Source: Megaustenia siamemsis
Lineage: Eukaryota; Mollusca; Gastropoda; Stylommatophora; Ariophantidae
Assembly (NCBI GenBank): GCA_032433765.1
Contig: JAVIAB010000073.1
Coordinates: forward strand, 64,002,199-64,066,198
DNA length: 64,000 nt
Direction: 5' to 3'
The position numbers and the translations under genes were made by a program. Below are positions 34,375 through 45,881 of the stretch, one piece after another. The notes beneath the pieces are model-generated. The model saw only the letters and a list, made by a program, of their open reading frames with translations, was not told where the DNA came from and did not search any database. Position 1 is the first letter of the stretch, and each line of letters starts with the position of its first letter.

Positions 34375-36110
34375 CTATCTATTGACCTTTCGAGCCGTAG
34401 CCGGCCCATAGGGCGTAGACCAAGATACTCCTTCTCCTATCTGAATTTTTTTCTAGCAGTTTTCAATTCTTTTAAAGATATTTTATCAAATCTCGCCATT
34501 TGTTTCTGTTCTGTGCAAGCTGCTCTATCTCATTGAGGGAGCCGAATCCTGCTTCTCTTGCCTCTCTCATCATCAATGTTCTTCTCAGTGTCTCCCTGGG
34601 TCTTCCTCTTTTTCTCTTACCTGTTGTTTCCCACATGAGGGCTTGCTTTGCTATTCGGTTATTATCTCTTCTCATCACATGTCCAACATATGACCATTGT
34701 CTTTTCTTTATTACTGAAGATATTAGTGGTTGATTGACGATTTCTCTAATTTCCTCATTTGTTTTGAATTCGTTCCACGCTATACCAAGTATTTTCCTTA
34801 GACATTTATTTTCGAATGCGTTCAACTTTGTTTCTATATCTCTTGTTGTTTTTCAGCTTTCACACGCATACGTAAGGGTTGATAGTATATTTGATTTGAA
34901 TAGTTTAAGTTTTGTGTTCGCGCTGATGAGTTTTAATTTCCACAACTTTTCAAGGCTACTGAAAGACATTGCTGCTTTAGCTATTCTGATTATAATTTCT
35001 TTACTTGTATCCCCTTCTCGATCAATGTGACTTCCAAGATAGATAAAGTGATCGATCTCTTCTGCTGGTTTGTTTTCCATTTATATTTTGTCATCTGTTG
35101 GAATTAAACTTTTCATGACTTTAGTCTTTTCATGATTGATCTCAAGCCCAATTTTGCTGGCTATTGATGATAGTTCATTTGTGTTTTCTTGCATCGTTTT
35201 TATCTGACTGCTGATGAGAACTATGTCATCAGCAAAGTCGAGGTCCTCCAAAAGGTCTCCTTGTATCCATTTGATGTCTTTACTACCAGTGCAGCATTTC
35301 TTCATTATGAAGTCTATAACAATTCCAAATAACAAGGGCGATAAAATACATCCCTGTTTAACCCCAGTTTCTATTGGAAAACATTCGCTCATTCCTTCCT
35401 CTGTTTGAACTGCACATCTGTAACCATCATACATGTCTTTGATAATATTTATGATTTTTGATGGTAAGCCATATTGCTTCAGAATTTTCCACAAAGAATC
35501 TCTATGAATACTATCAAATGCTTTTTTGAAGTCGATGAAGTTAAGTACAAAAGGTTTTTGCTTTTCAATGTGTTCATCCAATATAAGTCGTAGAGTGAAA
35601 ATGTGGTCAAGGCAGCTTCTCACTTTTCTAAACCCAGCCTGTTCTTCACGCATTACTGTATCTATTGAATCCTTTATTCTATTTAGGATGATTTTGCAGA
35701 ATAACTTTGAGGCAACTGACAAAAGTGTCACGCCTCTCCAGTTGTTACAATCTCTCAGATTGCCCTTTTTTGGAATCTTAACAATGATTCCTTTTTTCCA
35801 TTTATGAGGCTTCTTCTCTGTTCTCCAAATGATGTTGAACATTCTTTGGAGATGTATTAGATTATGGCTATCAATTGCCTTGAGGATCTCAGCTGTTAAC
35901 TTATCCTCTCCAGCAGCCTTGTTATTGGTCATAAACTTTAAGGTGGTTTATATTTTGCTCAAGGTGAAGTCATCTAAATTTACATCTAATTCTGCTGCTG
36001 GTGTTTCAGCTTCAAAATCTATTAAACTGTGGGGTAGTGGACGGTTAAGAATTTCTTTGAAGTGTTCCGCCCAACGGGCTTTTATGTCTGCGCTTGTTGT
36101 TAGCATTAAT
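34375..36110 (-). mobile_element. LINE-V copy 2, the best preserved LINE in the window
   Basis: The element reads on the minus strand from 36110 to a CTATCTATTGACC end (the GATA tail) at about 34375. Long frames cover the RT (35932-35081), the FxYLGS region (35080-34853) and the C-terminus (34825-34472). Only a stop at about 35081 and one break near 34850 separate them. It is 5'-truncated, without an endonuclease domain. Confidence 0.88.
35081..35932 (-). pseudogene. LINE-V reverse transcriptase, near-intact
   Basis: The 283-codon frame runs through RT blocks in order: NKAAGEDKLTAEILK, KGNLRDCNNWRGVTLLSVAS, EEQAGFRKVRSC, FIDFKKAFDSIHRD (first Asp), TGVKQGCILSPLLF and EDLDFADDIVLIS (catalytic DD). 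This is the full palm/finger order of a LINE RT. It lacks an upstream endonuclease and the frame ends at a stop followed by MENKPAEEIDH in the same frame, so one substitution separates the halves. Confidence 0.88.
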
Positions 36111-36119
36111 AACGGCTTC

Positions 36120-36435
36120 TTTTATGCTGCCGGAATTACTGAGTTTAATTGCTCTGTGCACACTGTGAGCTGTGTTTGTCATTCAGATTGTGTTTGTTTG
36201 GATATTGACGGAGGACAGTTCAGCTGTGTTCACTTTCACTGCTGCTTGATCTTATGTCTTTTGACATATGCTGTAGCTGCAATGATGGGGACTGCAGATG
36301 CCTTTCTTTGTTTGGATCCTTCAACGAGATGAGTTTTGTTTTAAATCGGATGACTCCACTGGCAAGGGCGGTTGAGCAATTATGGATTTTAATTCGTTTT
36401 CAGTGAAACTGGGGCCTTCGACTAACCAAACCATA
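36120..36435 (+). mobile_element. Retroposon-B 3' region (plus orientation)
   Basis: A diverged ~310-bp copy from GAGTTTAATTGCTCTGTGCAC to GGGGCCTTCGACTAACC plus an AACCATA tail. It joins the 5' end of LINE-V copy 2 back to back. Confidence 0.7.
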
Positions 36436-36502
36436 ACCATATACATATATATATACACACACATATATATACATATATATATACATATATATATATATAT
36501 AA
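36436..36502. repeat. TA/TACA microsatellite
   Basis: TATACA and TATATA tracts immediately after the retroposon-B tail. Confidence 0.9.
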
Positions 36503-36529
36503 TCAATGAGTACTGTCTCTTCATCAAAG

Positions 36530-36887
36530 GTTAACAACCATGGAGCACCATTCCCATTCCGCTGTCGCTTGCTTTGATGGTGCAGGTTGTCATAGACTGA
36601 CTTGTCCAAGCTTTTGATATTACTCGTTCATGTTAGTCTTGATCTGCCTCTGCCTGTTTTACCTTGCATTTTCCCTTCCAAGATTAATTTTAGTAGGCTG
36701 CTATGTCTTTTAACATTTCCCAAAAATCTCACTTGTCTTGTTTGAAATGTGTTTACTAGTTCTCTTTTCATTGTTAGTTGTTTTAAGTCTTCATTTGTTT
36801 TCTTTCCACTTCTTCCTATTCTTCTATAAATCCACATTTCAAAAGCTTTAATTTTCTTTTCTTGCCTAATGTCCATGTTTCTGAATA

Positions 36888-36940
<53 letters not shown>

Positions 36941-37440
36941 ATATATATCATCATCATCATCATCGTGTGCCTTCTCCGCAACGAAGGTTGGCTACCATGC
37001 ATCACCATTCTACTCTTTCTTGCTTTGATGGTGCAGGCTGACATAGATTGACTTGTCCATCTTTTGATGTTACTCGTCCATGTTAGTCTTGGTCTGCCTT
37101 TGCCTCTTTTACCTTGTATTTTTCCTTCCAATATTACTTTTAGTAGGCTGTTGTGTCTTTTAACATGCCCCAAAAATTTCATTTGTCTTGTCTTAATTGT
37201 GTTTAGTAGTTCTCTTTTTATTTTCAGTTGTTTTAAAACTTTATCGTTTGTTATCTTTTGTTTCCATCCAATTCTACCTATTCTTCTATAAATCCACATT
37301 TCAAAGCTTCAATTTTCTGTTCTGTTTTCTTGTCTAATGTCCATGTTTCTGCACCATACAGGAATTTTGAGAAGACGTAACATTTTATCATTCTTAGTTT
37401 CAGCCCTGCTGATATTTGTTTTGTTGTTAGTATATTGGAA
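36530..37440 (-). pseudogene. Two LINE-U 3' ends in tandem, minus strand
   Basis: 36530-36890 and 36950-37440 each encode the LINE-U C-terminus (MWIYRRIGR, FLGHVKRHNSLL, EGKIQGKRGKGRPRL). A TA microsatellite and CAT repeats lie between them. The 223-residue open frame that spans both is an artefact of reading through the microsatellite. Confidence 0.78.
36893..36962. repeat. TA microsatellite followed by ATC repeat
   Basis: TA repeats then ATCATC repeats, the latter being the 3' tail of the right-hand LINE-U fragment. Confidence 0.9.
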
Positions 37441-38230
37441 CAATATTAAAACAGGTAAATGAATTTAAATAGTTGGGAAACCTCAGATGGAAGATGTACA
37501 AAAGAGGTGAGATGCAGAATGACTCAGGCAAAGGCAGCTTTCCAAAAAATGAGGCAGATTATATGGAATCTATATACTGGAAGATACTTTGCAATCCATT
37601 TTTGACAATAGAAACAAGAAAAAGAGTTCTTAAATGATATGTATTCAATGTCAGTATTTTCCAGAGATTCTCTATGACTACTACTGAACAATGCGCGGTT
37701 TCGCCTTATGTCTTTTGGCGTGTGATGAGACTGCTACGATGGGGACTACAGTTACCTTTCTTTGTTTGGAAGATGAGTTAGTAATTCGGATGATTCCACT
37801 GGCACGGGCGGTTGAGCAATTATGGATTTTAATTCGTTTGCTGTGATACCGAGGCCTTCCATAACCAATAACCAATAAGCCAGTCTTAACATATGGATGT
37901 GAATCATGGACAAAAGGACAACAGACAAGAAAATCGCTGGAGTCTGTAGAAATGTGGTTTTACAGAAGAATGTTGAGAATACCATGGACAGCTAAGAAGA
38001 GTAATGAAAATGTTCTGAAAGAGGTCAAAGCAAAAAGAGAGCTAATTTCCAATATTAGGAAGAAACAATCATCATTTTTTTTGGCCATGTAATGAGAAGA
38101 GAACAACTGGAAAAATTGAGGGACGAAGAGATAGAGGGAAGCAAAGAGAAAAATTACCAGACAGCTCAAGAGAATGGCTTGGCAGAAGGTCAACAACACA
38201 AATGATAAATAACTGTGGTGACTCAAAACA
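37440..38230 (+). pseudogene. LINE-P copy interrupted by retroposon-B
   Basis: 37440-37640 gives the LINE-P VNEF.../FQKM segment and 37878-38230 the YGCESWTKGQQTRK to C-terminal part. The retroposon-B 3' fragment at 37690-37877 separates them. Confidence 0.75.
37685..37880 (+). mobile_element. Retroposon-B 3' fragment inside LINE-P
   Basis: Plus-oriented copy from GCGGTTTCGCCTTATGTC to CGAGGCCTTCCATAACC followed by AATAACC repeats, showing the tail clearly. About 40 bp upstream (37647-37688) is a segment also found at 41933-41975. Confidence 0.78.
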
Positions 38231-38356
38231 GGAACTACCAGCCAAAGCCACTGTAGCCCGGAAGACATGACAATAAAACACTTTTTACAGTATTGCATCG
38301 CGTACACAGACCTGAGAAGATCAATGTGGTTTTTATTTTTATAATTTTATTTAGTT

Positions 38357-38360
<4 letters not shown>

Positions 38361-38404
<44 letters not shown>
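38361..38404. repeat. TA microsatellite
   Basis: Pure TA repeat. Confidence 0.95.
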
Positions 38405-38408
<4 letters not shown>

Positions 38409-38560
38409 AAGAGGAAGACCTAGAGAGACACTGAAAAGAACACTTATAAGTGAAGCAAAGTTGACAGGCTCATTAAATAAGGTTGCGCATCTCGCCACGA
38501 ACAAAAATGGGTGGCGAAAAACACTACAAGCCCTATGCGACATCTAACGGCGTGGTAAGG
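38403..38560 (+). pseudogene. LINE C-terminal relic
   Basis: A 45-codon frame with KRGRPRETLKR-like start, [20 protein letters not shown] and a stop fits the terminal part of a LINE ORF (GRPR...R..W...). It sits between two TA microsatellites, the right one probably its 3' tail. Confidence 0.6.
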
Positions 38561-38564
38561 ATCA

Positions 38565-38602
<38 letters not shown>

Positions 38603-38607
38603 TATAT

Positions 38608-38662
<55 letters not shown>
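38565..38662. repeat. TA microsatellite
   Basis: Nearly continuous TA repeat of ~95 bp. Confidence 0.95.
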
Positions 38663-38663
<1 letters not shown>

Positions 38664-38859
38664 CTAGTATTATCTTTTCCCCACAAGGGTGCCCACACTA
38701 ATACAACCTATTGTAATTGTCTCATTCTAGAAGGCTGGACTTTGTGTGACTAGAATTAGTAGCCCATAATCCGTTACAGACAAGATCAACTGATAAAAAA
38801 AAAGAATAACAAAATAAATTAACTTTACCATGACTGCTCAGTCACAGTTACTTTTTTTT

Positions 38860-39150
38860 TCTTACACCCGACAAAGCTATCGACGTTTGGACAACCCGTG
38901 TTCGATTCCCGCTGGATGCAGTGTGAATTGTATTCGTGGTTGGAAAAAGAAAACTCCCGCGGTCGACCTAGCCGCTGGCAGAAATGGGTACCAGGGTAGT
39001 ACTCTAGAAAGGTGAGGAATGCTGCCTAGCATCGAGAGTTTCAATGCTTGAAGCGACACTATCCAGAAGTCTCCGAACACTTCTGGATAAATGGCCGAGC
39101 ACATTTGGGTGAAAACTCGCGTGTTAAGACGCTGATTTAAGTCTCGTACT
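38860..39150 (+). other. Possible tRNA-related SINE
   Basis: GTGTTCGATTCCCGC resembles a tRNA B box, with no clear A box. Only one copy in the window and no target duplication seen, so this is weak. Confidence 0.3.
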
Positions 39151-39238
39151 TTACCTTTAGTTACTTTTAATTAAAGCTACATCTCACTTGTATAAACCAT
39201 AATATGAGTTACACAAAAGTATAACATTTTTAAAGTCT

Positions 39239-39522
39239 ACGATCTAAAGAGGAGCCGCGATAGCTCAGTGGTTAGTGAACTGGACTACCACGGACAAGGG
39301 GTAGGGTTCAATTCCAACCGACGGCTTCCGGGTTCACCCAGCCTTAAATGGGTACCGGATTTTTTTTCTGGGAAAGTAATTCAGCACGGGCGTAATACCG
39401 ACCACATTACCCCAAAAATCATGTGCTGAAGGTCTGTAAAATATAGGGTCACTAACACCATATTTCCCTATACGACACTTGGCGTGACGGGGTTACTTTA
39501 CTTTTTTTTACGATCTAAAGAG
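39239..39522 (+). mobile_element. SINE-C, full-length 258 bp, 13-bp TSD
   Basis: The insert 39252-39509 is flanked by ACGATCTAAAGAG (39239-39251, 39510-39522). The head GAGCCGCGATAGCTCAGTGG with GGTTCAATTCC is tRNA-like; the body includes CGACCACATTACCCC and the tail is T/A-rich. Same length as the 31741-31998 copy. Confidence 0.92.
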
Positions 39523-39639
39523 TCTACAAGATAATTCAACCAGTTAGACATCTTATAAGTCATGAGACGTCTCATAAAATTTATGTTGTGAATATATTAT
39601 TTTTAGTACTGTAGTAAGTGTTATGTTTACTACTATAGT

Positions 39640-40405
39640 CTTCTTATTCTTTCCTTTCTCATCTGCCTTTCAGCGTCGAAGGGAGATATAATTTGCGGTC
39701 TTTTGCTCTTCTGTTCGCCTCTGCTGCTGTTATGTTTCCTAGTGCTTCTAATATTCCATCGAACCATCTTTTTATGGCCGACCCTTGGGTCTGGTGTTCT
39801 CGCAACGTTTATTGAAGGCTCGTTGTGTTGTGTTTTGATCTTTCTGCCGTGTCACGTGGCCAAACCATTTTATCTGTTGTTTCCTTATATATTCTATGGC
39901 GGGGGACTATTCCTAACTTTTTTCTTAGTCTTTAATTTCTGATCTTATCTCTCAGACTGTTCCTGTCATTCGTCTAACACATTTCATCTCTGTATAGGTT
40001 ATTTTTCTTATTGTTCTTGCATTTAGGGTCCAGGTCTGGCATTGGTAGCACAACGTTGGGATGAAGATTGTATTGTATAATGCTCGTTTTGTCTCCAGAG
40101 TTATTTCCTTGTTGGACAATAGTGGTGATAACTGTCCAATGATTTGGCAAGCTTTGTTGCATCTTGATTCTATCTCTGCTGTTTGAGAATTATCGTTTGT
40201 CATTAGACTTCCTAGGTATTTGAATTCCTTTACTTATTTTAGTTGACATCCTTCTATAGTTATGTTGATGTTCTGTTTATTTTTGGCGACATTCATGACT
40301 TATGTTTTGTTGATGTTGATTTTCATGTTGTATTTTGTGCCTGAGCTATTGAGTTTGTTTAAGTGTTCTTGTAGGTCTTCTATTGTTTCATGTATTAGTG
40401 CCTGA
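39640..40405 (-). pseudogene. LINE-T post-RT region
   Basis: The minus frame 40203-39952 encodes SRCNKACQIIGQLSPLLSNK and TIFIPTLCYQCQTWT. Positions 39886-40362 are repeated in inverse orientation at 46658-47134, with the 82-residue protein segment identical. Confidence 0.8.
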
Positions 40406-40410
40406 TTGTA

Positions 40411-40537
40411 ATACATAAAATTATAATTCACAAATTCTTTATTTCAACACTTACTATAGCAGTGTTTCCTGTCATTCGTCTAACACTACTATAGTAAGTG
40501 TTGAAATAAAGAATTTGTGAATTATAATTTTATGTAT
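40411..40537. repeat. Perfect 49-bp inverted repeat with 29-nt loop
   Basis: 40411-40459 and 40489-40537 are exact inverse complements. The loop contains TTTCCTGTCATTCGTC, which also occurs in LINE-T at about 39960. The RNA or single strand would form a very stable hairpin. Confidence 0.9.
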
Positions 40538-40627
40538 GTTTAAATTAATTTGCATTTCCTATAAGGAATAACATTAGAATGCTGATTTCTATGATGAAAA
40601 TTATACATATCTGCTGATCTTCATTTT

Positions 40628-40646
40628 ATTCTCTCTCTCTTTCTTG

Positions 40647-40688
<42 letters not shown>

Positions 40689-40692
40689 CTCT
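40628..40692. repeat. CT microsatellite
   Basis: CT repeat with occasional CTTT. Confidence 0.95.
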
Positions 40693-40699
40693 AAAAAAA

Positions 40700-42220
40700 A
40701 TTAGTTTAGTGTCTCAACCAAGCAGTAAAGTATTTTTTTTACAGACAATAACTACTTTCTTACTTTGTGAAGAAACACGGCCGTTAGAAATAGATTATAC
40801 CACTATTTTGTTCACAAAATGTAAGAATAAAGTTGTAATTTTAATGCATGTCACTCTGAAGCTGATAATTTCTCTAGTACATTATCAGGAGCATAACAGA
40901 GGAGTAGACAATTATCACTCAATTTATTTACTTGGTCCTTGTTATGCGCCTGGCGCAATGAGATTTCCACTGTCTTAGTTGAGCTAGCTTTAAGCTCACT
41001 CGACATGAAGCCAATTACCTTCACTTCCCTATTAACCATTCTAAGCTATGTCTCTAGTGATAATCCTCTTGTTTTCTTGCTGCCTGAGTCCAACAGTGAG
41101 TCACTTGATAGTTTGGGGGCATTCTGAGAACATGGTATACCCAGCGTCATCTTCTATTTAGGACCTGATATGTAGTGATGCCATTAGTGCAGGTTGCGAA
41201 GATTTTTGTTGAAAATAATAATGAAATAAACACGTTCGTGCGCGCGCGCGCGCACACACACAAACATAACATATATAACTATTCTGCGCAGACATTTTGT
41301 TTCTAAAGGTTTCTAGTTTGAAGCATATGGATTTTGCTGTCTCTATGTTTCGGATCTATGCAGGAAGAAGCATTAGTCTTCAAAATGAACACTATAGTCT
41401 TGGTTTTAACCTGGTGTCTATTCCCAAAAATTCAAAGTGATGCAAATACTTGACGGACTTTTGATTACTTTTTTTTTTTTTTTTCAACAGCTGTTCAATA
41501 ACCGTCGTTGAATTTGTTCGGCGCCGATTACTTTCAGCTCCTTCTTGTGCCAAGTCAACCGAAGTTTCCACTTTAAGGATTCTGGGTGTTCGTGCATCAT
41601 GCTGCGGTTTTCATAGTAAATCAAAATCCATCAAACTCCTTATTTGTTAGATTTTTCAACATTTCTTAGGATCCAGTGAATTTAAGAAAGGTGATATAAA
41701 GTACATCCTTGTTTAACTTCATTTGTGGCCTTGAAGGTCCTTATGAGAGAACTACCATTAACACGATGGCATTAGGTAGGTCACTATTCCTAGTCAGATA
41801 ATCCAACCAAACCAACACAATGATTCTGGATTTCGACCTAGACGCCTAGACTAGAAATGATTGTATAGAAGAGTCGTAATAATGTCCCCCGCGATATTCT
41901 GCTAAAAAAATGGGATGGGGGCGCGGGCGTAGTGTCAGTATTTTCCAAAGATTTTCTATGACTACTACTGAACAGTATCAGAAAACATTGCCGAAAAGGG
42001 GGGGGGGGGGGGGGGGGGGGGGGGAATGGGGAAAACATTTTAAAAAGACAATTTAAAATCTTAAATAATATATCTCACTTACCTGTAGTGTGTCTCTTGT
42101 TTAGGTCCTCCTTTAAAGCAGACGTACTCTCCTTTGTTTTTTAATCGCATAGCGCTCCAGACTTTTACATAAGAATTTTTCACTTGGAATCTCATCTCAT
42201 TCATTAGAGATTCTCATGCA
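40700..42220. other. No recognisable gene; GC/AC repeat and long G-run
   Basis: A CGCGCG/CACACA tract at 41239-41262, a T-run at 41470 and a 27-base G homopolymer at 41998-42024. Positions 41933-41975 repeat a segment found at 37647-37688. Confidence 0.5.
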
Positions 42221-42224
42221 GTGA

Positions 42225-42750
42225 TACGCTTCCGTCCATATATTGTTCGTTGTTTTGTTTTTGTTGTTGTTGATTATTTGTAATTTTTTCCGAGTGCTGT
42301 AAACATACCTATGCCTCTGAATTGATTCGCTCATTATTGCCTCGGAAGTTTCCCTCTATAATAATATTCATTTGTTATTATTTATCTCCGGTCTAAACCA
42401 CTGGAAACTACTATTCGTGCTGTTTCATCCTAAATGTTTGTCTGCAACGCAAGTATTCAGCCCTACCCTATCCGGGAGATACTTGTCTTAATAGGAAAAA
42501 TACAAATACACAATGTATTTCCGAGCTGTGATCGCAGCCTTATGCTATAGTCACGAGAACACCTGCGTGAAAGACACTTCCACGATAGCTAATTTGTTAG
42601 TTATCTGAGTGGTAGTGTTCCCTAGCGTTAGGCTTTTCGTGGCACAGCGCTGTGCCACTGAGTACGGCTTCGGTCCATATACTTGTTCTTTGTTTTATTT
42701 TCTGAGTGCTGTAAATATACTACATCTTCCTCTGAATTGATTCGCTATCT
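42225..42750. repeat. SINE-like repeat related to 26.86-27.19 kb
   Basis: Contains TGTATTTCCGAGCTGTGATC, the TAGTTATCTGAGTGGTAGTG tRNA-like box and GAAGTTTCCCTCTATAATAA, all present at 26.9-27.2 kb in a different order. Confidence 0.55.
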
Positions 42751-43370
42751 CCAAGCTGGTTTCTTAGTCGAGTCATTATTATGTTCATAACAATAAAAGA
42801 TCTTTCAACAGTGACTTTTGATCTTGGTGATTAGATTACAGTGATTATTTTTACACTAGTATTTTTCACCTCATCATAATAAATTGAAGAATATATTTTA
42901 ATGGTGATACATTGTCGTTTACATTTGACGCAAAATATTTAAAAGGCTTCAGATCTGTTTGCAAATGATCTTGATTTATGTAATGAAAATACTAACACAA
43001 GAGTATAAACATCTGACTCTTATATCTGCTGAATATGATGAAATAATAATAACAAATTAACATGAAATTAATTCCAAGGCTTGCTTACTAATTTGTCCGT
43101 TTCAGATATTACAGTATCTGTGAATTTTAGCAAGTGTCTGCAAACAAGTTTTGTCATCAGAGACATCTGCTTTTATCGCTCGAATGTGTGACACCTTATT
43201 TTTCATTACTTTCTAAGTTGTAGTAAAATCACTATGTTCATGTTTTTCTAATTTTGTACATCCACAGATATTGATTTGAAGTGTATAAATGTACTTAAAT
43301 TAACTTAGGTAGAATTGCCAACTGACATTCCCTCTTCTGCAAGCACTTGCGTAAATTAGAAGTAACTCAC
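42751..43370. other. No recognisable feature
   Basis: AT-rich noncoding DNA. Confidence 0.45.
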
Positions 43371-43374
43371 AATG

Positions 43375-43600
43375 AGCGCGTGGCCGTACGGCTAAAACCA
43401 CTGTTCCGCTAACTGAAGAGCCGACGTTCGATGTTCGAAGCCCGCGGTAGGCAGAAAGGATTTTTCTATCGGGGGTGAAATAAAAATCCTGAGTCTCACA
43501 CTGCTTTGACCAAGCGGCCTTTATTTCTCTGGTCCTATCGCTGCCCCCCGTCATACACCAGCAATAGTACTATGTGACGTAAAGATAGTTTTTTTTTTTT
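43375..43600 (+). other. Possible tRNA-headed SINE
   Basis: TGGCCGTACGGCTAAAACC and GTTCGAAGCCC are loosely A- and B-box-like, followed by a T-run at about 43590. Single copy here. Confidence 0.35.
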
Positions 43601-43789
43601 TAAATCTCCATCAACAGGAAAAGTGTTAACATAAAAGTAAATTTTTCCATTTAAGGAAGTAATCCTTCATCCAACGGAGCTAGATCTTCTCCATCCTGAT
43701 CTAAATGCTCACAAGTTATCATGATTGACTCATAATGACTCTTAATGATGTGAATGTTATTATAATGACTGAGCCAGCGCATATATGTA

Positions 43790-44689
43790 AGTAGTATACA
43801 AGGGTCCATTTGGACCGAATTTAGGCGTAAATTAACAAAGCTATATAGTAGGCGCATTTCGCGCCTAATGTACACGAGAATCAAGGGGAGTTAATCGGTT
43901 GTGCGACGGCGTGACCCCTCGTGCGGCGTGACCCCTCGTGCGGCGTGACCCCTCGTGCGGCGGGCGCGTGTGACCTCGTGGCGGATCGTGCGGTCGTCGT
44001 GTTGACCTAGGGGCGGATCGCGGGTTGCCCTCTAGTCGTGGTGACCATGGAAGTGACGTGTTTATGCCTGGTGTGTGCTGACTTTGGAGCTCTTGATGTA
44101 CTTACTCGCTAGTGATAGGTTAGTAGATTATTCAACAACAATGAAAAACGTTCAATATAAAACAAAAGACAAAGATATATTTTATTCTTTTATTTTCTCA
44201 ATAGGTGTATAACATGCAGTGGATAGTATATAAAATTACAAAAATATTTAGTACACTGAGTAAATATATAGTACAAGGATAACATTTATTTATAGCTATG
44301 TAATTGGGTGTCTGCTTAGTTCTATGTCATAAATGAATCATAAGGGGTGAAACAGTTAGAGATTACTGGTTAGTCTAAGCCGGTAGTGTAAAAATATTCC
44401 TCGGTGTTAGTGGTTCGCTATCTCTCTCTCTCTCTATCTCTCTCTCTCGCTCTCGATCATTCTCTCTCCCTCTCCATCTCTCTCTCGCTATCTCTCTCTC
44501 TTTCACTAGACTTCTCTCTCACTCCTAGACGTCTCTCCTACCACAGCAGCTTTCATCCTCTCTCTCTCTCTCTCTCTCTCTCCTAACATTCCACCCTCCA
44601 TCGTACATTTAGCTTCCGTCCTAGACTTCCCTCCATTGTAACACTTACTCATTCTCTCCATTTAAACCCATTAGCTCTACTTTGCCCCC

Positions 44690-44724
<35 letters not shown>

Positions 44725-44958
44725 TTCCACCCTAGATTTCCCTCCATTGAAACACTTACTCATTCTCTCCATTTATCCCTATCATCGCGCCTTCCTTCTC
44801 TCTCTCTCTCTCTCTCTTTCTCCCCTATCCTCTCTTAGACTTCTAACCTATCAGTCCACCCTCCGCCTCTCCCTTTAGCTCCCCCGCCCTCCCTCATATT
44901 TTTAGCGTCCCTCCTATTGTAACACTTGATTATTCTCACCATTTATACCTAGCATCTC
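43790..44958 (+). repeat. Left terminal inverted repeat
   Basis: Inverse of 47135-48291. It includes a GC-rich 17-bp tandem unit (CGTGACCCCTCGTGCGG, about 3 copies at 43910-43965; one fewer in the right arm) and the start of the CT-rich minisatellite. Confidence 0.9.
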
Positions 44959-45070
44959 GCCTTCTTTCTCATAGGCTTCTCTCTCTCTCGCTCTCTCTCT
45001 CTTCTAACACCTACTAGAATTCTCTCCTACCATTCCACCTTTCTTCCTCTCTCTCTCTCTCTTTTACCTC
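44410..45070. repeat. CT-rich minisatellite
   Basis: CTCTCT tracts alternate with a repeated non-simple block (CACTTACTCATTCTCTCCAT...), roughly every 110-130 bp. The mirrored GA-rich version is at 47140-47690. Confidence 0.85.
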
Positions 45071-45880
45071 GCCTAGCGTTCCGCCTTCATTCGTATTTTT
45101 ACCTTACCGCCAGTGTAACACATTAATAACATTGAATATCAATTACAAAAAGACTTGAAATATCTACTTTTTAAAGAACCAATAAGATAAACATATGAAA
45201 AACGAAGGAATAATACACTCGACAAGGCGTAACGTACGTACTTTATACACATCACCCATTAATACAACTGAAATTCCTTTAATGATAACCTGTCACATCG
45301 TTATGAGCTAAGAGAAAAACAGAAAAAAATTCAACTTACACCGTAAAATATTCCACTACAACACAGACCGCTAGACTGAACAGTACTACGAAAATAAACG
45401 TCCGTGAATCAAGCGCGCTTATAACACGAAGTCTCACATCCGACTAGTTTAAGTATAATCTGGTAAATAAAATTTGGACGATACTATTCCACCCTCGACT
45501 AATATCTAGGTTAACCAATCAGAGAAGAAGATTTCTATCGGACACCCATCAACGAAATGACTGACCTCTGGATTAACTAATCGGAGAAGAGGATTACTGT
45601 TATCGTGATAACTGACCTCATTTTCAACTTGAAGTGCTGTCGAGTCTGATGCATGGGTTACTTTAAATCGATTCGGCCCCTGATACAATCCACCTAGCTG
45701 GTCAATGGGGGGGAAATAATACAAGTGGCGGGTTACTTGAACGCGTTTTGACCCCTGCTGCAATACCAGGAGTTCCATGACAGTTATAAATAGTTGGATA
45801 CAACGAGCAGGAAGTTATATTAAGGACAGAAATCTAGCAGGCAATGGCAGAAACCTAAGAGGCAAGGACAGAAAACTAGG
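45071..45880. other. Unassigned interior of the TIR element, with a TATA-like box
   Basis: No conserved coding frame. TTATAAATAG at about 45786 followed by GTTGGATACAACGAGCAGG resembles a TATA-box promoter on the plus strand, but no product follows before the tandem array. Confidence 0.4.
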
Positions 45881-45881
45881 G

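Noticed and set aside
36628..37299. A 223-codon open frame on the minus strand
   Set aside because: It reads through a TA microsatellite and joins two separate LINE-U C-termini.
39252..39330. tRNA gene call on A/B-box sequence
   Set aside because: It is the head of a 258-bp SINE with a target duplication and a second identical-length copy; the cloverleaf is imperfect.
44404..44586. Ser/Leu-rich frame in the CT-rich region
   Set aside because: Low-complexity translation of a CT repeat.
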